Shown one piece after another: positions 22,909 to 32,021 of a DNA stretch of 63,395 nt. Where the stretch lies: assembly GCA_022767075.1 (NCBI GenBank), contig JALEPP010000029.1:1-63395 (forward strand), in the 5' to 3' direction. The notes beneath the pieces were generated by a model. That model was not told where the DNA came from, ran no database searches, and saw only the letters and a program-made list of their open reading frames with translations. The first letter of the stretch is position 1; every line of letters starts with the position of its first letter. A program made the position numbers and the translations under genes. The stretch comes from Agathobacter sp. (GTDB lineage: Bacteria; Bacillota; Clostridia; Lachnospirales; Lachnospiraceae).

Positions 22909-25584
22909 ATGAGTGGAAAGATAGTATTGATTGATGGACATAGTATTTTGAACAGAGCTTTTTTTGGTATTCCTGACCTTACCAATTCCGAGGGCCTGCA
23001 TACCAATGCAATTTATGGGTTCTTAAACATTATGTTCAAGATTCTGGAGGAGGAAGCTCCGGATTACCTTACCGTGGCTTTCGATGTTCATGCTCCTACT
23101 TTCCGCCATAAAATGTTTGATGCCTATAAGGGGACCAGAAAACCGATGGCAGAGGAGCTCAGACAGCAGGTACCTGTCATGAAAGAAATGCTTCGGGCCA
23201 TGGGTGTAATCATTATGGAAAAAGAGGGCTATGAGGCAGATGATCTCATTGGTACTATGGCAAGAATTGGTGAGGAGGAAGGCCTCTTGGTTGTAGTGGT
23301 TTCCGGAGACAGAGACTTGCTGCAGCTTGCCACGGACCGTACCATGATTCGTATCCCAAAAACCAAAAAGACCGGTACGGAAATTGAAAACTATTTTGCC
23401 GCAGACGTTAAAGAAAAATATTCGGTTACCCCAAAGGAATTTATTGATGTGAAGGCATTGATGGGAGATACCGCTGACAACATCCCGGGAGTACCCGGAA
23501 TTGGGGAGAAAACAGCCACCACTCTCATTGCTACCTATGGCTCCATTGAGGCCGTGCATGAGCATGCCAAAGAAGTAAAGCCTCCTAGGGCTGCTAAAAA
23601 TATTGTGGAATTCTGGGACCAGGCTGTGATAAGTAAGACCCTGGCTACCATCGATACCCACGCAGAAATTGAGTATTCGTTATCGGATGCGAGACTTACA
23701 AGCACCGGAGATTTATATACCGATGAAGCATATCTCATGTGCAAACGCTTGGAGTTTAAGAATCTTCTTTCCCGCTTTCAGGTAAGTCCTGTGACCAATA
23801 AGCTGGAGGATCATTTTGAAATGGTCACCTGCAAAGAGAAAGCAGAGGAAATTCTGCAAAGGGCAAAGGGAAAAGAGGTTGGTTTTTCCATTGTGGGGGA
23901 TTCCAAGAGCAAACCAAATCAGGTCTTTGGAGTGGCTTTCGCTTTCTCGGGAGAGGAAGTGTATTATCTTTCTGCTACAGATGAGATATCCGGGGGATGG
24001 CTTGTTGAACAGCTGGAAGAATTACAAAAATCAGAACATACCTGCCTGATTACCTCAGGACTCAAGGAGCAGCTCAAATATACCACCGCATGGGATCAGG
24101 CAAAATCCTGTGTATGTGATTCCTTTTTTGATATCACAATTGCGGCATACCTTTTGAATCCATTGAAAAATGAGTATCCGTTTGACGATATGGCAAAGGA
24201 TTACTGTGGCTTGTATGTTCCTTCCCAGGCGGATTTGCTGGGGAAAAAGACAAAGGCAGAGCTTGCCACGGAAAATCCAAAGGCGTTGTTTTTGCTTGGC
24301 TGCTATGAAGCCGTAATTGCATATCTTGCAAAGGCAAAACTGGTAGAAGCGTTGGAAGAGACTCAGATGCTTGCCCTCTATAAAACTATGGAGATGCCTT
24401 TGGTGTTTGTGTTGGATCACATGGAAAAAGAAGGCATTTATATGGATACAGAGGCTCTGAAGGAATATGGAGAGAGCTTAGGTGAGTCCATTGCTGTGCT
24501 GGAACAAAAAATATATAAGGCAGCGGGAGAGCCATTCAATATCAATTCTCCAAAACAGCTTGGAGTAATTCTATTTGAAAAGCTTGGACTTCCCAACGGA
24601 AAGAAGACTAAGACCGGTTACTCTACCTCTGCTGAGGTACTGGAAAGTCTTGCAAAGGATTATCCCATCGTGGCAGATGTATTGGAATATAGGCAGCTTA
24701 GCAAACTCAAATCCACATACGCAGACGGACTGGTTCATTTTGTGGATAAGAATCAAAAAATTCATACGACCTTCCATCAGACGATTACGGCTACAGGAAG
24801 ACTGAGCAGCGCAGATCCGAACCTGCAGAATATTCCAATCCGAATTGAGCTGGGGAAAATGATTCGAAAGGTGTTTTATCCAAAGACCGGAAGCATATTT
24901 GTGGATTCCGATTACTCCCAGATAGAGCTTAGAATTCTAGCTTCCATGTCTGGGGATGAGACCTTGATTCAGGCATATCAGAACAATCAGGATATCCATG
25001 CCACCACAGCTTCCCAGGTATTCCATGTTCCGTTTGACGAGGTTACACCGGAGCTGCGCAGAAATGCAAAGGCAGTAAATTTTGGTATTGTATACGGAAT
25101 AAGTGCATTTGGATTGAGTCAGGATCTTGGCATCTCCAAAAAAGAGGCGGGAGAATATATTGACAGATATTTTGAGGTCTATCCAAAAATCAAAGAATTT
25201 TTGGAGCAGTGCGTAGCCGATGCAAAGGAAAATGGCTACACCATTACAGCCTTTGGTAGACGTCGCCCTATTCCGGAGCTTAGCGCAAGTAATTTTATGC
25301 AGCGCCAGTTTGGAGAACGTGTTGCGATGAATGCTCCGATTCAAGGAACCGCAGCAGATATTATCAAGATTGCAATGATTCGCGTTCACGACAGATTGCT
25401 GGAGGAGAAAATGGAATCCCGTATTCTTTTGCAGGTTCACGATGAACTTCTGATAGAGGCAAAAGAGGAGGAAAAAGATAAGGTTATGGAAATTCTTGGA
25501 GAGGAAATGACAAAGGCCGCTGACTTTGCTGTAACCTTGGAGATTGATACACAGCTTGGAAATAATTGGTACGAGGCACACTGA
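22909..25584 (+). CDS. polA: DNA polymerase I
   Basis: Replicative repair polymerase that removes Okazaki primers and fills gaps. The N-terminal 5'-3' exonuclease (residues 1-290: VLIDGHSILNRAFFG, YEADDLIGT, VSGDRDLLQL, GVPGIGEKTA) is intact. The middle 3'-5' exonuclease domain lacks the DxE metal motif (it reads VGFSIVGDSK), so proofreading is probably lost, as in Bacillus. Polymerase motifs A (DSDYSQIELRILAS), B (RRNAKAVNFGIVYGIS) and C (LQVHDELLIEA) are complete. 891 residues from ATG 22909 (GAGG upstream); GTG 22894 would add five residues. It is followed by coaE one base after the stop. Confidence 0.96.
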   Translation: MSGKIVLIDGHSILNRAFFGIPDLTNSEGLHTNAIYGFLNIMFKILEEEAPDYLTVAFDVHAPTFRHKMFDAYKGTRKPMAEELRQQVPVMKEMLRAMGVIIMEKEGYEADDLIGTMARIGEEEGLLVVVVSGDRDLLQLATDRTMIRIPKTKKTGTEIENYFAADVKEKYSVTPKEFIDVKALMGDTADNIPGVPGIGEKTATTLIATYGSIEAVHEHAKEVKPPRAAKNIVEFWDQAVISKTLATIDTHAEIEYSLSDARLTSTGDLYTDEAYLMCKRLEFKNLLSRFQVSPVTNKLEDHFEMVTCKEKAEEILQRAKGKEVGFSIVGDSKSKPNQVFGVAFAFSGEEVYYLSATDEISGGWLVEQLEELQKSEHTCLITSGLKEQLKYTTAWDQAKSCVCDSFFDITIAAYLLNPLKNEYPFDDMAKDYCGLYVPSQADLLGKKTKAELATENPKALFLLGCYEAVIAYLAKAKLVEALEETQMLALYKTMEMPLVFVLDHMEKEGIYMDTEALKEYGESLGESIAVLEQKIYKAAGEPFNINSPKQLGVILFEKLGLPNGKKTKTGYSTSAEVLESLAKDYPIVADVLEYRQLSKLKSTYADGLVHFVDKNQKIHTTFHQTITATGRLSSADPNLQNIPIRIELGKMIRKVFYPKTGSIFVDSDYSQIELRILASMSGDETLIQAYQNNQDIHATTASQVFHVPFDEVTPELRRNAKAVNFGIVYGISAFGLSQDLGISKKEAGEYIDRYFEVYPKIKEFLEQCVADAKENGYTITAFGRRRPIPELSASNFMQRQFGERVAMNAPIQGTAADIIKIAMIRVHDRLLEEKMESRILLQVHDELLIEAKEEEKDKVMEILGEEMTKAADFAVTLEIDTQLGNNWYEAH

Positions 25585-25585
25585 T

Positions 25586-26188
25586 ATGTATTTTATTGGG
25601 ATTACAGGTGGAGTTGGAGCAGGAAAGACGCAGGTTCTTGACTACCTAAAGCAAAAAGAAGGAGTCCGGGTGATGCTCGCAGATGAAATTGCGCATGAAC
25701 TGATGGAACCGGGAACAACCTGCTATGAAAACATAAAGGAAGCTTTTGCAGAGTATGATATTTTCGAAGAAAATGGGCATTTCCATAAGGAAAAACTGGC
25801 AAAACTGCTGTTTTCCAATGATTCCTTTCGACAAAGGCTTAACGCAATCGTACATCCAGCAGTAAAGGAATATGTAAAGGAACAGTTTGCACTGGAGAAG
25901 GAAAAAGATCGGTTGCGTCTTTTAGTTTTGGAAGCGGCGTTACTAATCGAAGAGCATTACGATGAAATATGCCAGGAACTGTGGTATATTCATACGGAGC
26001 CAGATATTCGAAGGGCAAGACTAAAAGCTTCTCGGGGATATTCTGACAAGAAGATTGATGAAATCATGGAAAGTCAGTTGGATCCGGAGGTTTACAGAAA
26101 GTATTGTAAAGAAGTCATTGATAATGGAGGATCCTTGGAGGATACCCATAAGCAAATAGATCATGCATTAGGGAGAATAAGGTTATGA
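25586..26188 (+). CDS. coaE: Dephospho-CoA kinase
   Basis: Last enzyme of coenzyme A synthesis, phosphorylating dephospho-CoA on the ribose 3'-OH. P-loop GGVGAGKT at residues 8-15, ADEIAHELM with the catalytic Asp, the lid region RRARLKASRGYSD, and VIDNGGSLEDTHKQID near the end. 200 residues. Its ATG lies one base after the polA stop and its TGA overlaps the next ATG (ATGA), so it is the middle member of a tightly coupled polA-coaE-ftsA-like series. The polA-coaE link is common in Firmicutes. Confidence 0.94.
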   Translation: MYFIGITGGVGAGKTQVLDYLKQKEGVRVMLADEIAHELMEPGTTCYENIKEAFAEYDIFEENGHFHKEKLAKLLFSNDSFRQRLNAIVHPAVKEYVKEQFALEKEKDRLRLLVLEAALLIEEHYDEICQELWYIHTEPDIRRARLKASRGYSDKKIDEIMESQLDPEVYRKYCKEVIDNGGSLEDTHKQIDHALGRIRL

Positions 26189-28341
26189 ACTACGAAGAAA
26201 GAGAAACAAACAATTTGGTGTTTGGCTTAGATATCGGTACTCGAAATGTGGTGGGTACTGTGGGCTATAAGACACCTGATGATGAATTTATTGTTGTAGC
26301 TCAGTACGTAAAAGAGCATGAGACCAGAGCAATGTTGGATGGTCAGATTCATGACATCGGTCGTGTGGGGAGAACCATCGCAATTGTAAAGGAAGCCTTG
26401 GAGAGTCAGATTGGACAGACCTTAACAGAGGTATGTATCGCTGCCGCTGGTCGTGTGCTTAAGACCGTGGAATGCACCGTGGAGTACGAATATCCGGAAG
26501 AGACCGTGGTGGAGGGAGAGGATATTCATACCTTAAGCCTCCTTGGAGTAGAGAAAGCCCAGAGGATACTCAAGGAGAAAAACGATACGGATTATCGCTT
26601 TTACTGTGTAGGTTATTCCGTTATCAGATACTACCTGAATGAAGAGGTATTTATCAGTCTGGAAGGACATAAGGCCAATAAGATTGGGGAGGATGTTATT
26701 GTAACATTCCTGCCGGAGGACGTAGTAGACGGACTTTATACTGCAGTGCAAAGAGCAGGCCTTACGGTGGCCAATATGACATTGGAGCCTATCGCTGCAA
26801 TCAATGTAGCAATTCCTGAGAATTATCGCATGTTGAACATTGGCCTTGTAGATGTGGGAGCAGGAACCTCCGATATCTGTATTACCAAGGATGGAAGTAT
26901 TATTGCATACGGAATGATTCCATATGCAGGAGACGAGCTGACAGAGGTGATTGTGCAGCACTTCCTGGTGGATTTTAAAACAGCAGAACAGATTAAGCTT
27001 TCTTCTACCGTCAATGAACAGGTTACATATGAGGACATTATGTCCATCTCTCATACCATTCCTTCCTCAGAGGTTTGGGAGGTTACCCAGCCTGTGGTAG
27101 AGAAGATTACCACAGAGGTAGCCGCAAAAATCAAGGAGCTGAACGGAGAAAAATCGGTCAGTGCCACCTTCGTTGTAGGAGGCGGTGGGAAGGTTCACGG
27201 ATTTACTGAGCTTTTGGCTGAGAAGCTTGAGCTTCCATATGAGAGAGTGGCTTTGCGAGGGGAGGAAGTCTTAAAGGAGGTTACCTTTGAGCAGCCAGGT
27301 ATCAAGAAGGATCCACTTCTGGTTACACCAATTGGTATCTGTCTGAATTACTATGAACAGAGAAACAACTTCATCATGATTCGCTTTAACGGTGAACGCA
27401 TGAAGCTTTATGATAACAACAGGCTTACCATTGTAGATGCAGCACTTCAGGCGGGATTCCCAAATGATCAGTTGTTTCCAAGACGTGGAGTGCCAATTAA
27501 CTTTACAGTTAACGGAAGCAGCAGAATTGCAAGAGGTGAGGCTGGTGAACCGGCAGTTGTCACCTTGAATGATAAGCCTGCAAATATTAACACTCCATTG
27601 GAGCCTAACTGTGATATTACAATCACGCCATCCACCACAGGAGCGGCGGCAGTGTACTGTATTAATCAGCTTCCGGAGTTTACCTCTTCTAAGGTGAATT
27701 TTGTAGTAAACGGTAAGAACATTACCTGTCCAAAATTTGTAGAGGTCAATGGAAGCTTAGAGCCGGGAACCTATGAGATTCAGGAGGGGGATCGCATCGA
27801 AATACGCAATTTCTATACCGTATCCCAGGTTGCTGAATTTATGGACGTAGAAATCGACGACGACAGAGATATTTATGTGAACAACAAGGTTGCGGATATG
27901 GATACCCTGGTGTATGAAAATTTCTCAATTGACTGGACGGTTCTTGGTTTTGCAACACATCAGCAGGATGGGGAAGCTTCAGACAGCCCGTACTCACAGG
28001 CGGAACATACGAATCATTACACAGATTCTGCTTCAGAGGATTTCTCCTATGGAGATGCCTACAGAAGACGTGTGTCCGGAATTGATAACTACAAAGAAGA
28101 ACCTGTTGTACAGGAAGAGAAAAAAGAAACAAACGAAATTCATGTAATAGTGAACCAACAGCCTATTGCATTATCCGGCAAGGTCGATTATATTTTTGTA
28201 GATGTGTTTGACAAGATTGACTTTGATATTCGTTCCGGACAAGGGCGAGCTATCGCAACAAAGGTGAATGGACTGGATGCTCAGTTTGCGCAGTCAATTC
28301 ACGATGGAGATCGCATCGAGATTTATTGGAAAGAGAACTAG
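26185..28341 (+). CDS. FtsA-like actin-fold ATPase with added C-terminal beta domains
   Basis: The first 385 residues are an FtsA/PilM-type actin fold: VFGLDIGTRNVVGTVGY (phosphate 1), GEDVIVTFLPEDVVDGLYTAVQRAGL (1C-type subdomain), GLVDVGAGTSDICI (phosphate 2), and SATFVVGGGGKVHGFTELLAEKL (adenosine loop). The C-terminal 330 residues are not FtsA: they hold glycine-rich short domains (IMIRFNGERMKLYDNNRLTIVDAAL..., VNFVVNGKNITCPKFVEVNG..., IHVIVNQQPIALSGKVDYIFVDVFDKIDF) that look like repeated beta-grasp or ubiquitin-like units, with a low-complexity linker at about 615-650. No amphipathic membrane helix of classical FtsA is seen. 718 residues. Start overlaps the coaE stop. A role in division or another membrane complex is plausible but unproved. 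Confidence 0.82.
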   Translation: MNYEERETNNLVFGLDIGTRNVVGTVGYKTPDDEFIVVAQYVKEHETRAMLDGQIHDIGRVGRTIAIVKEALESQIGQTLTEVCIAAAGRVLKTVECTVEYEYPEETVVEGEDIHTLSLLGVEKAQRILKEKNDTDYRFYCVGYSVIRYYLNEEVFISLEGHKANKIGEDVIVTFLPEDVVDGLYTAVQRAGLTVANMTLEPIAAINVAIPENYRMLNIGLVDVGAGTSDICITKDGSIIAYGMIPYAGDELTEVIVQHFLVDFKTAEQIKLSSTVNEQVTYEDIMSISHTIPSSEVWEVTQPVVEKITTEVAAKIKELNGEKSVSATFVVGGGGKVHGFTELLAEKLELPYERVALRGEEVLKEVTFEQPGIKKDPLLVTPIGICLNYYEQRNNFIMIRFNGERMKLYDNNRLTIVDAALQAGFPNDQLFPRRGVPINFTVNGSSRIARGEAGEPAVVTLNDKPANINTPLEPNCDITITPSTTGAAAVYCINQLPEFTSSKVNFVVNGKNITCPKFVEVNGSLEPGTYEIQEGDRIEIRNFYTVSQVAEFMDVEIDDDRDIYVNNKVADMDTLVYENFSIDWTVLGFATHQQDGEASDSPYSQAEHTNHYTDSASEDFSYGDAYRRRVSGIDNYKEEPVVQEEKKETNEIHVIVNQQPIALSGKVDYIFVDVFDKIDFDIRSGQGRAIATKVNGLDAQFAQSIHDGDRIEIYWKEN

Positions 28342-28348
28342 GATACTT

Positions 28349-29149
28349 ATGATAGAGCTATGTAGTATTGCCAGTGGTAGTAGCGGTAATTGTATCTGCG
28401 TAGGCTCAGACAATACCCATATCCTTTTGGATGTAGGTATTAGTGGCAAGCGCGTGGAACAAGGATTGGAAGCCTTTGGTCTTAAGGCCTGCGAAATGGA
28501 AGGTATTTTTATCACCCATGAGCATATTGATCACACGGCAGGTCTTGGCGTTTTGGCAAGACGTTATGGAATTCCGATTTACGCCACAAAAGGAACCATT
28601 GATGGAATTAGGAGAACCAAGTCTCTGGGGACTATTCCGGAAGAACTGTTTCATGAAATTCCAAGAACTGGCGAGATTAAGGTAGGAGATTTGGAGGTTG
28701 TTTCAATTCCTACATCCCATGATGCGGCAGAGTCCTGTGCATATCGTGTGAACCACGGAGGAAAAAGTGCAGCGGTGATGACCGATCTTGGTAATTATAA
28801 TCAGCAGATTGTGGATGCATTGCAGGAGCTTGATTTGTTACTTCTGGAATCCAACCACGACATCCGTATGCTTCAGGTGGGTCCATACCCATATCCGTTA
28901 AAACAAAGAATTTTAGGAGACTACGGACATCTTTCAAATGAGAGAAGCGGACAATTACTTGGAAAGCTTCTTCATGATAAATTTAGCACCGTGATGCTGG
29001 GTCATTTGAGCAAGGAGAACAATTTGGAGGAGCTTGCTTATGAGACTGTGAGGCAGGAAATTGAGACCGGGGATAACCCATACAAAGCAGATGATTTTCC
29101 TGTTTATATAGCAAAGAGGGATATGGTCTCTCAGGCTTTACGTGCATAG
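28349..29149 (+). CDS. walJ: Metallo-beta-lactamase-fold hydrolase WalJ/YycJ
   Basis: A 266-residue MBL-fold phosphodiesterase or nuclease of the YycJ/WalJ family, linked in Firmicutes to cell division timing and DNA repair. Starts IELCSIASGSSGNCICVGSDNTHILLDVGISGKRVEQGL; metal motif THEHIDHTAGLGVLARRYGIPIYAT (HxHxDH); later SHDAAESCAY, LLESNHD and MLGHLSKENN supply further ligands. I chose ATG 28349, directly before the family's first strand; the upstream start at 28268 would overlap the preceding gene. In many Firmicutes walJ sits in the walRK operon; here it follows polA-coaE. Confidence 0.92.
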   Translation: MIELCSIASGSSGNCICVGSDNTHILLDVGISGKRVEQGLEAFGLKACEMEGIFITHEHIDHTAGLGVLARRYGIPIYATKGTIDGIRRTKSLGTIPEELFHEIPRTGEIKVGDLEVVSIPTSHDAAESCAYRVNHGGKSAAVMTDLGNYNQQIVDALQELDLLLLESNHDIRMLQVGPYPYPLKQRILGDYGHLSNERSGQLLGKLLHDKFSTVMLGHLSKENNLEELAYETVRQEIETGDNPYKADDFPVYIAKRDMVSQALRA

Positions 29150-29177
29150 AGAAAAAATACAGAAAAAGGAGAATAGC

Positions 29178-29462
29178 ATGGAAAAGGAAATGGACAAGGC
29201 AATTATCACAGTAGTTGGAAAAGATACCGTAGGTATTATCGCAAAGGTTTGTACCTATTTAGCTGATTCAAAGGTGAATGTATTAGATATTTCTCAGACA
29301 ATTGTATCTGGATATTTCAATATGATGATGATTGTAGATTTAGCAGGTGCGGAAAAACACTTTGCTGATCTTACAGGAGAACTGAATGATCTTGGAGAGC
29401 AGATTGGAGTATCAATCAAGATTCAGAGAGAAGAGATTTTCGAGAAAATGCATCGAATCTAA
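29178..29462 (+). CDS. ACT domain protein (UPF0237)
   Basis: A 94-residue single ACT domain, AIITVVGKDTVGIIAKVCTYLADSKVNVLDISQTIVSGYFNMMMIVDL, related to the regulator GcvR and usually binding an amino acid. ATG 29178 has a perfect AAAGGAG site. It pairs with the UPF0210 gene 26 bases downstream; this couple is conserved across Firmicutes and Archaea, but the function of the pair is not established. Confidence 0.92.
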   Translation: MEKEMDKAIITVVGKDTVGIIAKVCTYLADSKVNVLDISQTIVSGYFNMMMIVDLAGAEKHFADLTGELNDLGEQIGVSIKIQREEIFEKMHRI

Positions 29463-29487
29463 GATATCTAGGAAAAAGGAGTAAATC

Positions 29488-30852
29488 ATGATTAACAGCT
29501 GGGAAGTACAAGAAACCAACGAAATGATTGAGAAGGAGAATCTGGATGTCCGTACCATTACACTTGGTATCAGCCTTTTGGATTGTATCGATTCTGATTT
29601 GAATCGTCTCAATGAGAATATTTACCGCAAAATTACCACAGTTGCAAAGGATTTGGTGGCAACCGGAGATAAGATTGAAAAGAATTACTGTATTCCGATT
29701 GTAAACAAGCGTATCTCGGTAACTCCAATTGCTTTAGTAGGTGGTTCAGCCTGCAAGACACCTGAGGATTTTGCAACCATTGCGGATACTATGGACCGAG
29801 CAGCAAAAGAAGTTGGAGTTAACCTGATTGGAGGATATTCAGCATTAGTGTCAAAAGGAATGACCAAAGCGGATGAGATGCTGATTCGTTCTATTCCAAT
29901 GGCACTTCACAGAACAGAGCGAGTATGCAGCTCTGTAAATCTTGCATCGACCAAAACCGGTATCAACATGGATGCGGTGAAGCTGATGGGTGAGATTATC
30001 CTTGAGGTTGCTGAAATTTCAAAGGATAACGATTCTGCAGATTGCATGAAGTTAGTTGTATTTTGTAATGCACCGGATGATAACCCATTTATGGCAGGTG
30101 CATTCCATGGAGTGACAGAAGCAGATGCGATTATCAATGTAGGAGTATCCGGACCGGGTGTTGTATTAAACGCATTGGATAAGGTTCGGGGAGAGAACTT
30201 TGAAGTGTTATGTGAGACCATTAAGAAGACAGCGTTTAAGGTCACACGCGTGGGCCAGTTAGTTGCCCAGGAAGCTTCTAAGATGATGGGAATTCCATTT
30301 GGTATTGTGGATTTATCCCTTGCGCCGACTCCTGCAATTGGAGACAGTGTAGCGGATATTCTTTGCTCTATCGGGTTAGAGTATGCAGGTGCTCCTGGAA
30401 CAACGGCAGCTCTTGCAATGCTTAATGACCAGGTGAAAAAAGGTGGGGTCATGGCTTCTTCCTATGTAGGAGGTCTGTCAGGTGCCTTTATTCCGGTTTC
30501 AGAGGATCAGGGAATGATCAATGCAGTGGAGGCTGGCGCTATCACCTTGGAGAAGCTTGAGGCTATGACCTGTGTATGCTCAGTAGGTCTTGATATGATT
30601 GAAATTCCTGGTGATACCAGTGCAACTACCATTTCCGGTATGATTGCAGATGAGATGGCAATCGGTATGGTAAACCAGAAAACCACTGCAGCTCGTCTGA
30701 TTCCTGCAATTGGAAAGACGGTTGGGGATACGGTAGAGTTTGGTGGACTTTTTGGATATGCACCGATTATGCCTGTAAATAAGTATTCATGCGCTGATTT
30801 CATCAACCGAGGAGGACGCATCCCGGCTCCAATCCACAGCTTTAAGAACTAA
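29488..30852 (+). CDS. UPF0210 family protein (DUF711)
   Basis: A 454-residue cytosolic protein of the PFL/DUF711 group: [29 protein letters not shown] at the start, [51 protein letters not shown], and a C-terminal [13 protein letters not shown]. The fold is related to glycyl-radical-type barrels but no glycyl radical motif is seen here. Function unknown. AAAAAGGAG precedes the ATG. It is cotranscribed with the ACT-domain gene and its last 11 bases overlap the convergent minus-strand gene. Confidence 0.92.
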   Translation: MINSWEVQETNEMIEKENLDVRTITLGISLLDCIDSDLNRLNENIYRKITTVAKDLVATGDKIEKNYCIPIVNKRISVTPIALVGGSACKTPEDFATIADTMDRAAKEVGVNLIGGYSALVSKGMTKADEMLIRSIPMALHRTERVCSSVNLASTKTGINMDAVKLMGEIILEVAEISKDNDSADCMKLVVFCNAPDDNPFMAGAFHGVTEADAIINVGVSGPGVVLNALDKVRGENFEVLCETIKKTAFKVTRVGQLVAQEASKMMGIPFGIVDLSLAPTPAIGDSVADILCSIGLEYAGAPGTTAALAMLNDQVKKGGVMASSYVGGLSGAFIPVSEDQGMINAVEAGAITLEKLEAMTCVCSVGLDMIEIPGDTSATTISGMIADEMAIGMVNQKTTAARLIPAIGKTVGDTVEFGGLFGYAPIMPVNKYSCADFINRGGRIPAPIHSFKN

Positions 30853-31471
30853 GGTTTGTATGAAATATTTGTTGAACTCCGTAGGTTTGAGGTCGTGACC
30901 GCATGGAGCAGCCTGTATTTTTACAGGAAGCGCAGCTGTGGCTCATGCAGATTGCATCTGCGGAATCCTCGGAGAGGGGGAGTATCAGTGCCACGGTTTT
31001 AAGGGGAAGCAACATATTTCCCGATGTGACAGAGATACCTTCAGGCTGCAAGGTCTCAAAGAAAATCGGAAGCAGATCCATGGGATAGAAATCCCCAAGA
31101 AAATGAAGCTCGGTTACGAAAAGCTTGGTGTGTTCGCTGATAATTGTTTTACATTGGCTATATGCGTTATCCAAAAGCCCCAGACTGATGCAGTCGATCA
31201 TATAGGCTTCCTGAATGTTTTCCTTTTCCAGGCAGGAAGTAACAAGTTCATCAATTCCTTTTCCGAGGGTCACAAGACCGTAGCAATAGCTTTGAAAATC
31301 AACAGAAGGAAGAATGTCCTGAAACGAAAAAAGGAAATAGGCATCTATCATAGGCAGAAGTCTATGATAGGTTTTTTCCAGAAGAGGGAAGTCCTTTTCT
31401 TCGAAATGAAAACGCTTCGCAAGCGCTTTTAGTTCCTGTGAGGAAAGGCTAAGCGATAGATTATGCTTCAT
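30842..31471 (-). CDS. Putative MetH-reactivation-like protein (B12 associated)
   Basis: A 209-residue soluble protein. The C-terminal part, [44 protein letters not shown], ends in a C-x2-C-x4-C-x2-R cluster like stand-alone vitamin B12-dependent methionine synthase activation-domain proteins of Clostridia, and the LxPxK/S-V step before it also fits. The match is from memory and moderate. It is the second gene of a two-gene minus-strand unit: its start overlaps the end of a cysteine-rich small-domain gene by 11 bases. That domain is also found near cobalamin genes, so a cobalamin or methionine link is inferred. Confidence 0.55.
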   Translation of the reverse strand: MKHNLSLSLSSQELKALAKRFHFEEKDFPLLEKTYHRLLPMIDAYFLFSFQDILPSVDFQSYCYGLVTLGKGIDELVTSCLEKENIQEAYMIDCISLGLLDNAYSQCKTIISEHTKLFVTELHFLGDFYPMDLLPIFFETLQPEGISVTSGNMLLPLKTVALILPLSEDSADAICMSHSCASCKNTGCSMRSRPQTYGVQQIFHTNLSS

Positions 31472-31742
31472 GATCTGCCTCTTTTCTGGTACTCATGGTA
31501 TCTGCAATATCCTGAAAACGAGAGATGACATAATCGTAATTTTCACGATTGTGTGGAAGCGTACAGTTGGTGCAATCTTTGATTCCGTTTTCCAGTATTT
31601 CGAAGTTACCCCCACACTTGTCACCTAAGCTGTAGAGAGGACAGTAACAGAACAGACAGTTAAAGTTCTCCTGCGGGAGCCCCTTGTGACAAGGAAAGTA
31701 TTCACATGTTTTGTGTTGAAAGAATTTGTATTGTTCACTCAT
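31461..31742 (-). CDS. Cysteine-rich small domain protein
   Basis: A 93-residue protein with about ten Cys: HKTCEYFPCHKG, NFNCLFCYCPLYSLGDKCGGNF, IKDCTNCTLPH, then a helix NYDYVISRFQDIADTM. This is the cysteine-rich small domain found near cobalamin-synthesis proteins in anaerobes; it probably binds a metal or a cluster. The ATG at 31742 opens the family core; no Shine-Dalgarno is visible, and instead a 13-base palindrome GGTTAT-C-ATAACC (31745-31757) lies directly before the start. A longer version beginning with TTG at 31814 is possible but less likely. Confidence 0.85.
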   Translation of the reverse strand: MSEQYKFFQHKTCEYFPCHKGLPQENFNCLFCYCPLYSLGDKCGGNFEILENGIKDCTNCTLPHNRENYDYVISRFQDIADTMSTRKEADHEA

Positions 31743-31838
31743 GGGGTTATCATAACCTATTTTGTTTGAGCTGGAAAGAGGGTATTTTCGATAAGAGTTG
31801 CTTATAAAAAACAAAAGATAATTTCAAGATAAGAATCA

Positions 31839-31867
31839 TTGACTTTTTCTTTTTTGGATGGTTTAAT
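31839..31867 (+). promoter_or_regulatory. Promoter of the ZTP-riboswitch purine operon
   Basis: TTGACT at 31839-31844, 17-base spacer, TTTAAT at 31862-31867. The riboswitch aptamer begins about 10 bases later. Confidence 0.75.
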
Positions 31868-31875
31868 GATAACAG

Positions 31876-31978
31876 GTTATATGACTGACGGAAGTGGAAT
31901 TGACCACAGGGAGTATAGCCGTGTGAAGCCGACCGTCTGGGCAAAGATAGCCTAGGACTGTGTTGGCTTATTTTTTTG
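31876..31978 (+). ncRNA. ZTP (pfl) riboswitch with terminator platform
   Basis: The leader shows the conserved pfl pattern: GACTGACGGAAGTGG...CCAC, AGGGAGTATAGCCG, then GCCGACCGTCTGGGCA. GACGG (31887-31891) pairs with CCGTC (31933-31937), GTGG with CCAC, and CTGGGC with GCCTAG. The competing terminator pairs AAGCCGAC (31926-31933) with GTTGGCTT (31962-31969) and ends in TTTTTTT (31971-31977). ZTP binding should favour the aptamer and switch on the IMP synthesis genes that follow. The fit with gene context is excellent. Confidence 0.88.
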
Positions 31979-32021
31979 CAGTTCTATGGTAGGAAAATGC
32001 GTTTCTGAAAGGAGAAATTAT

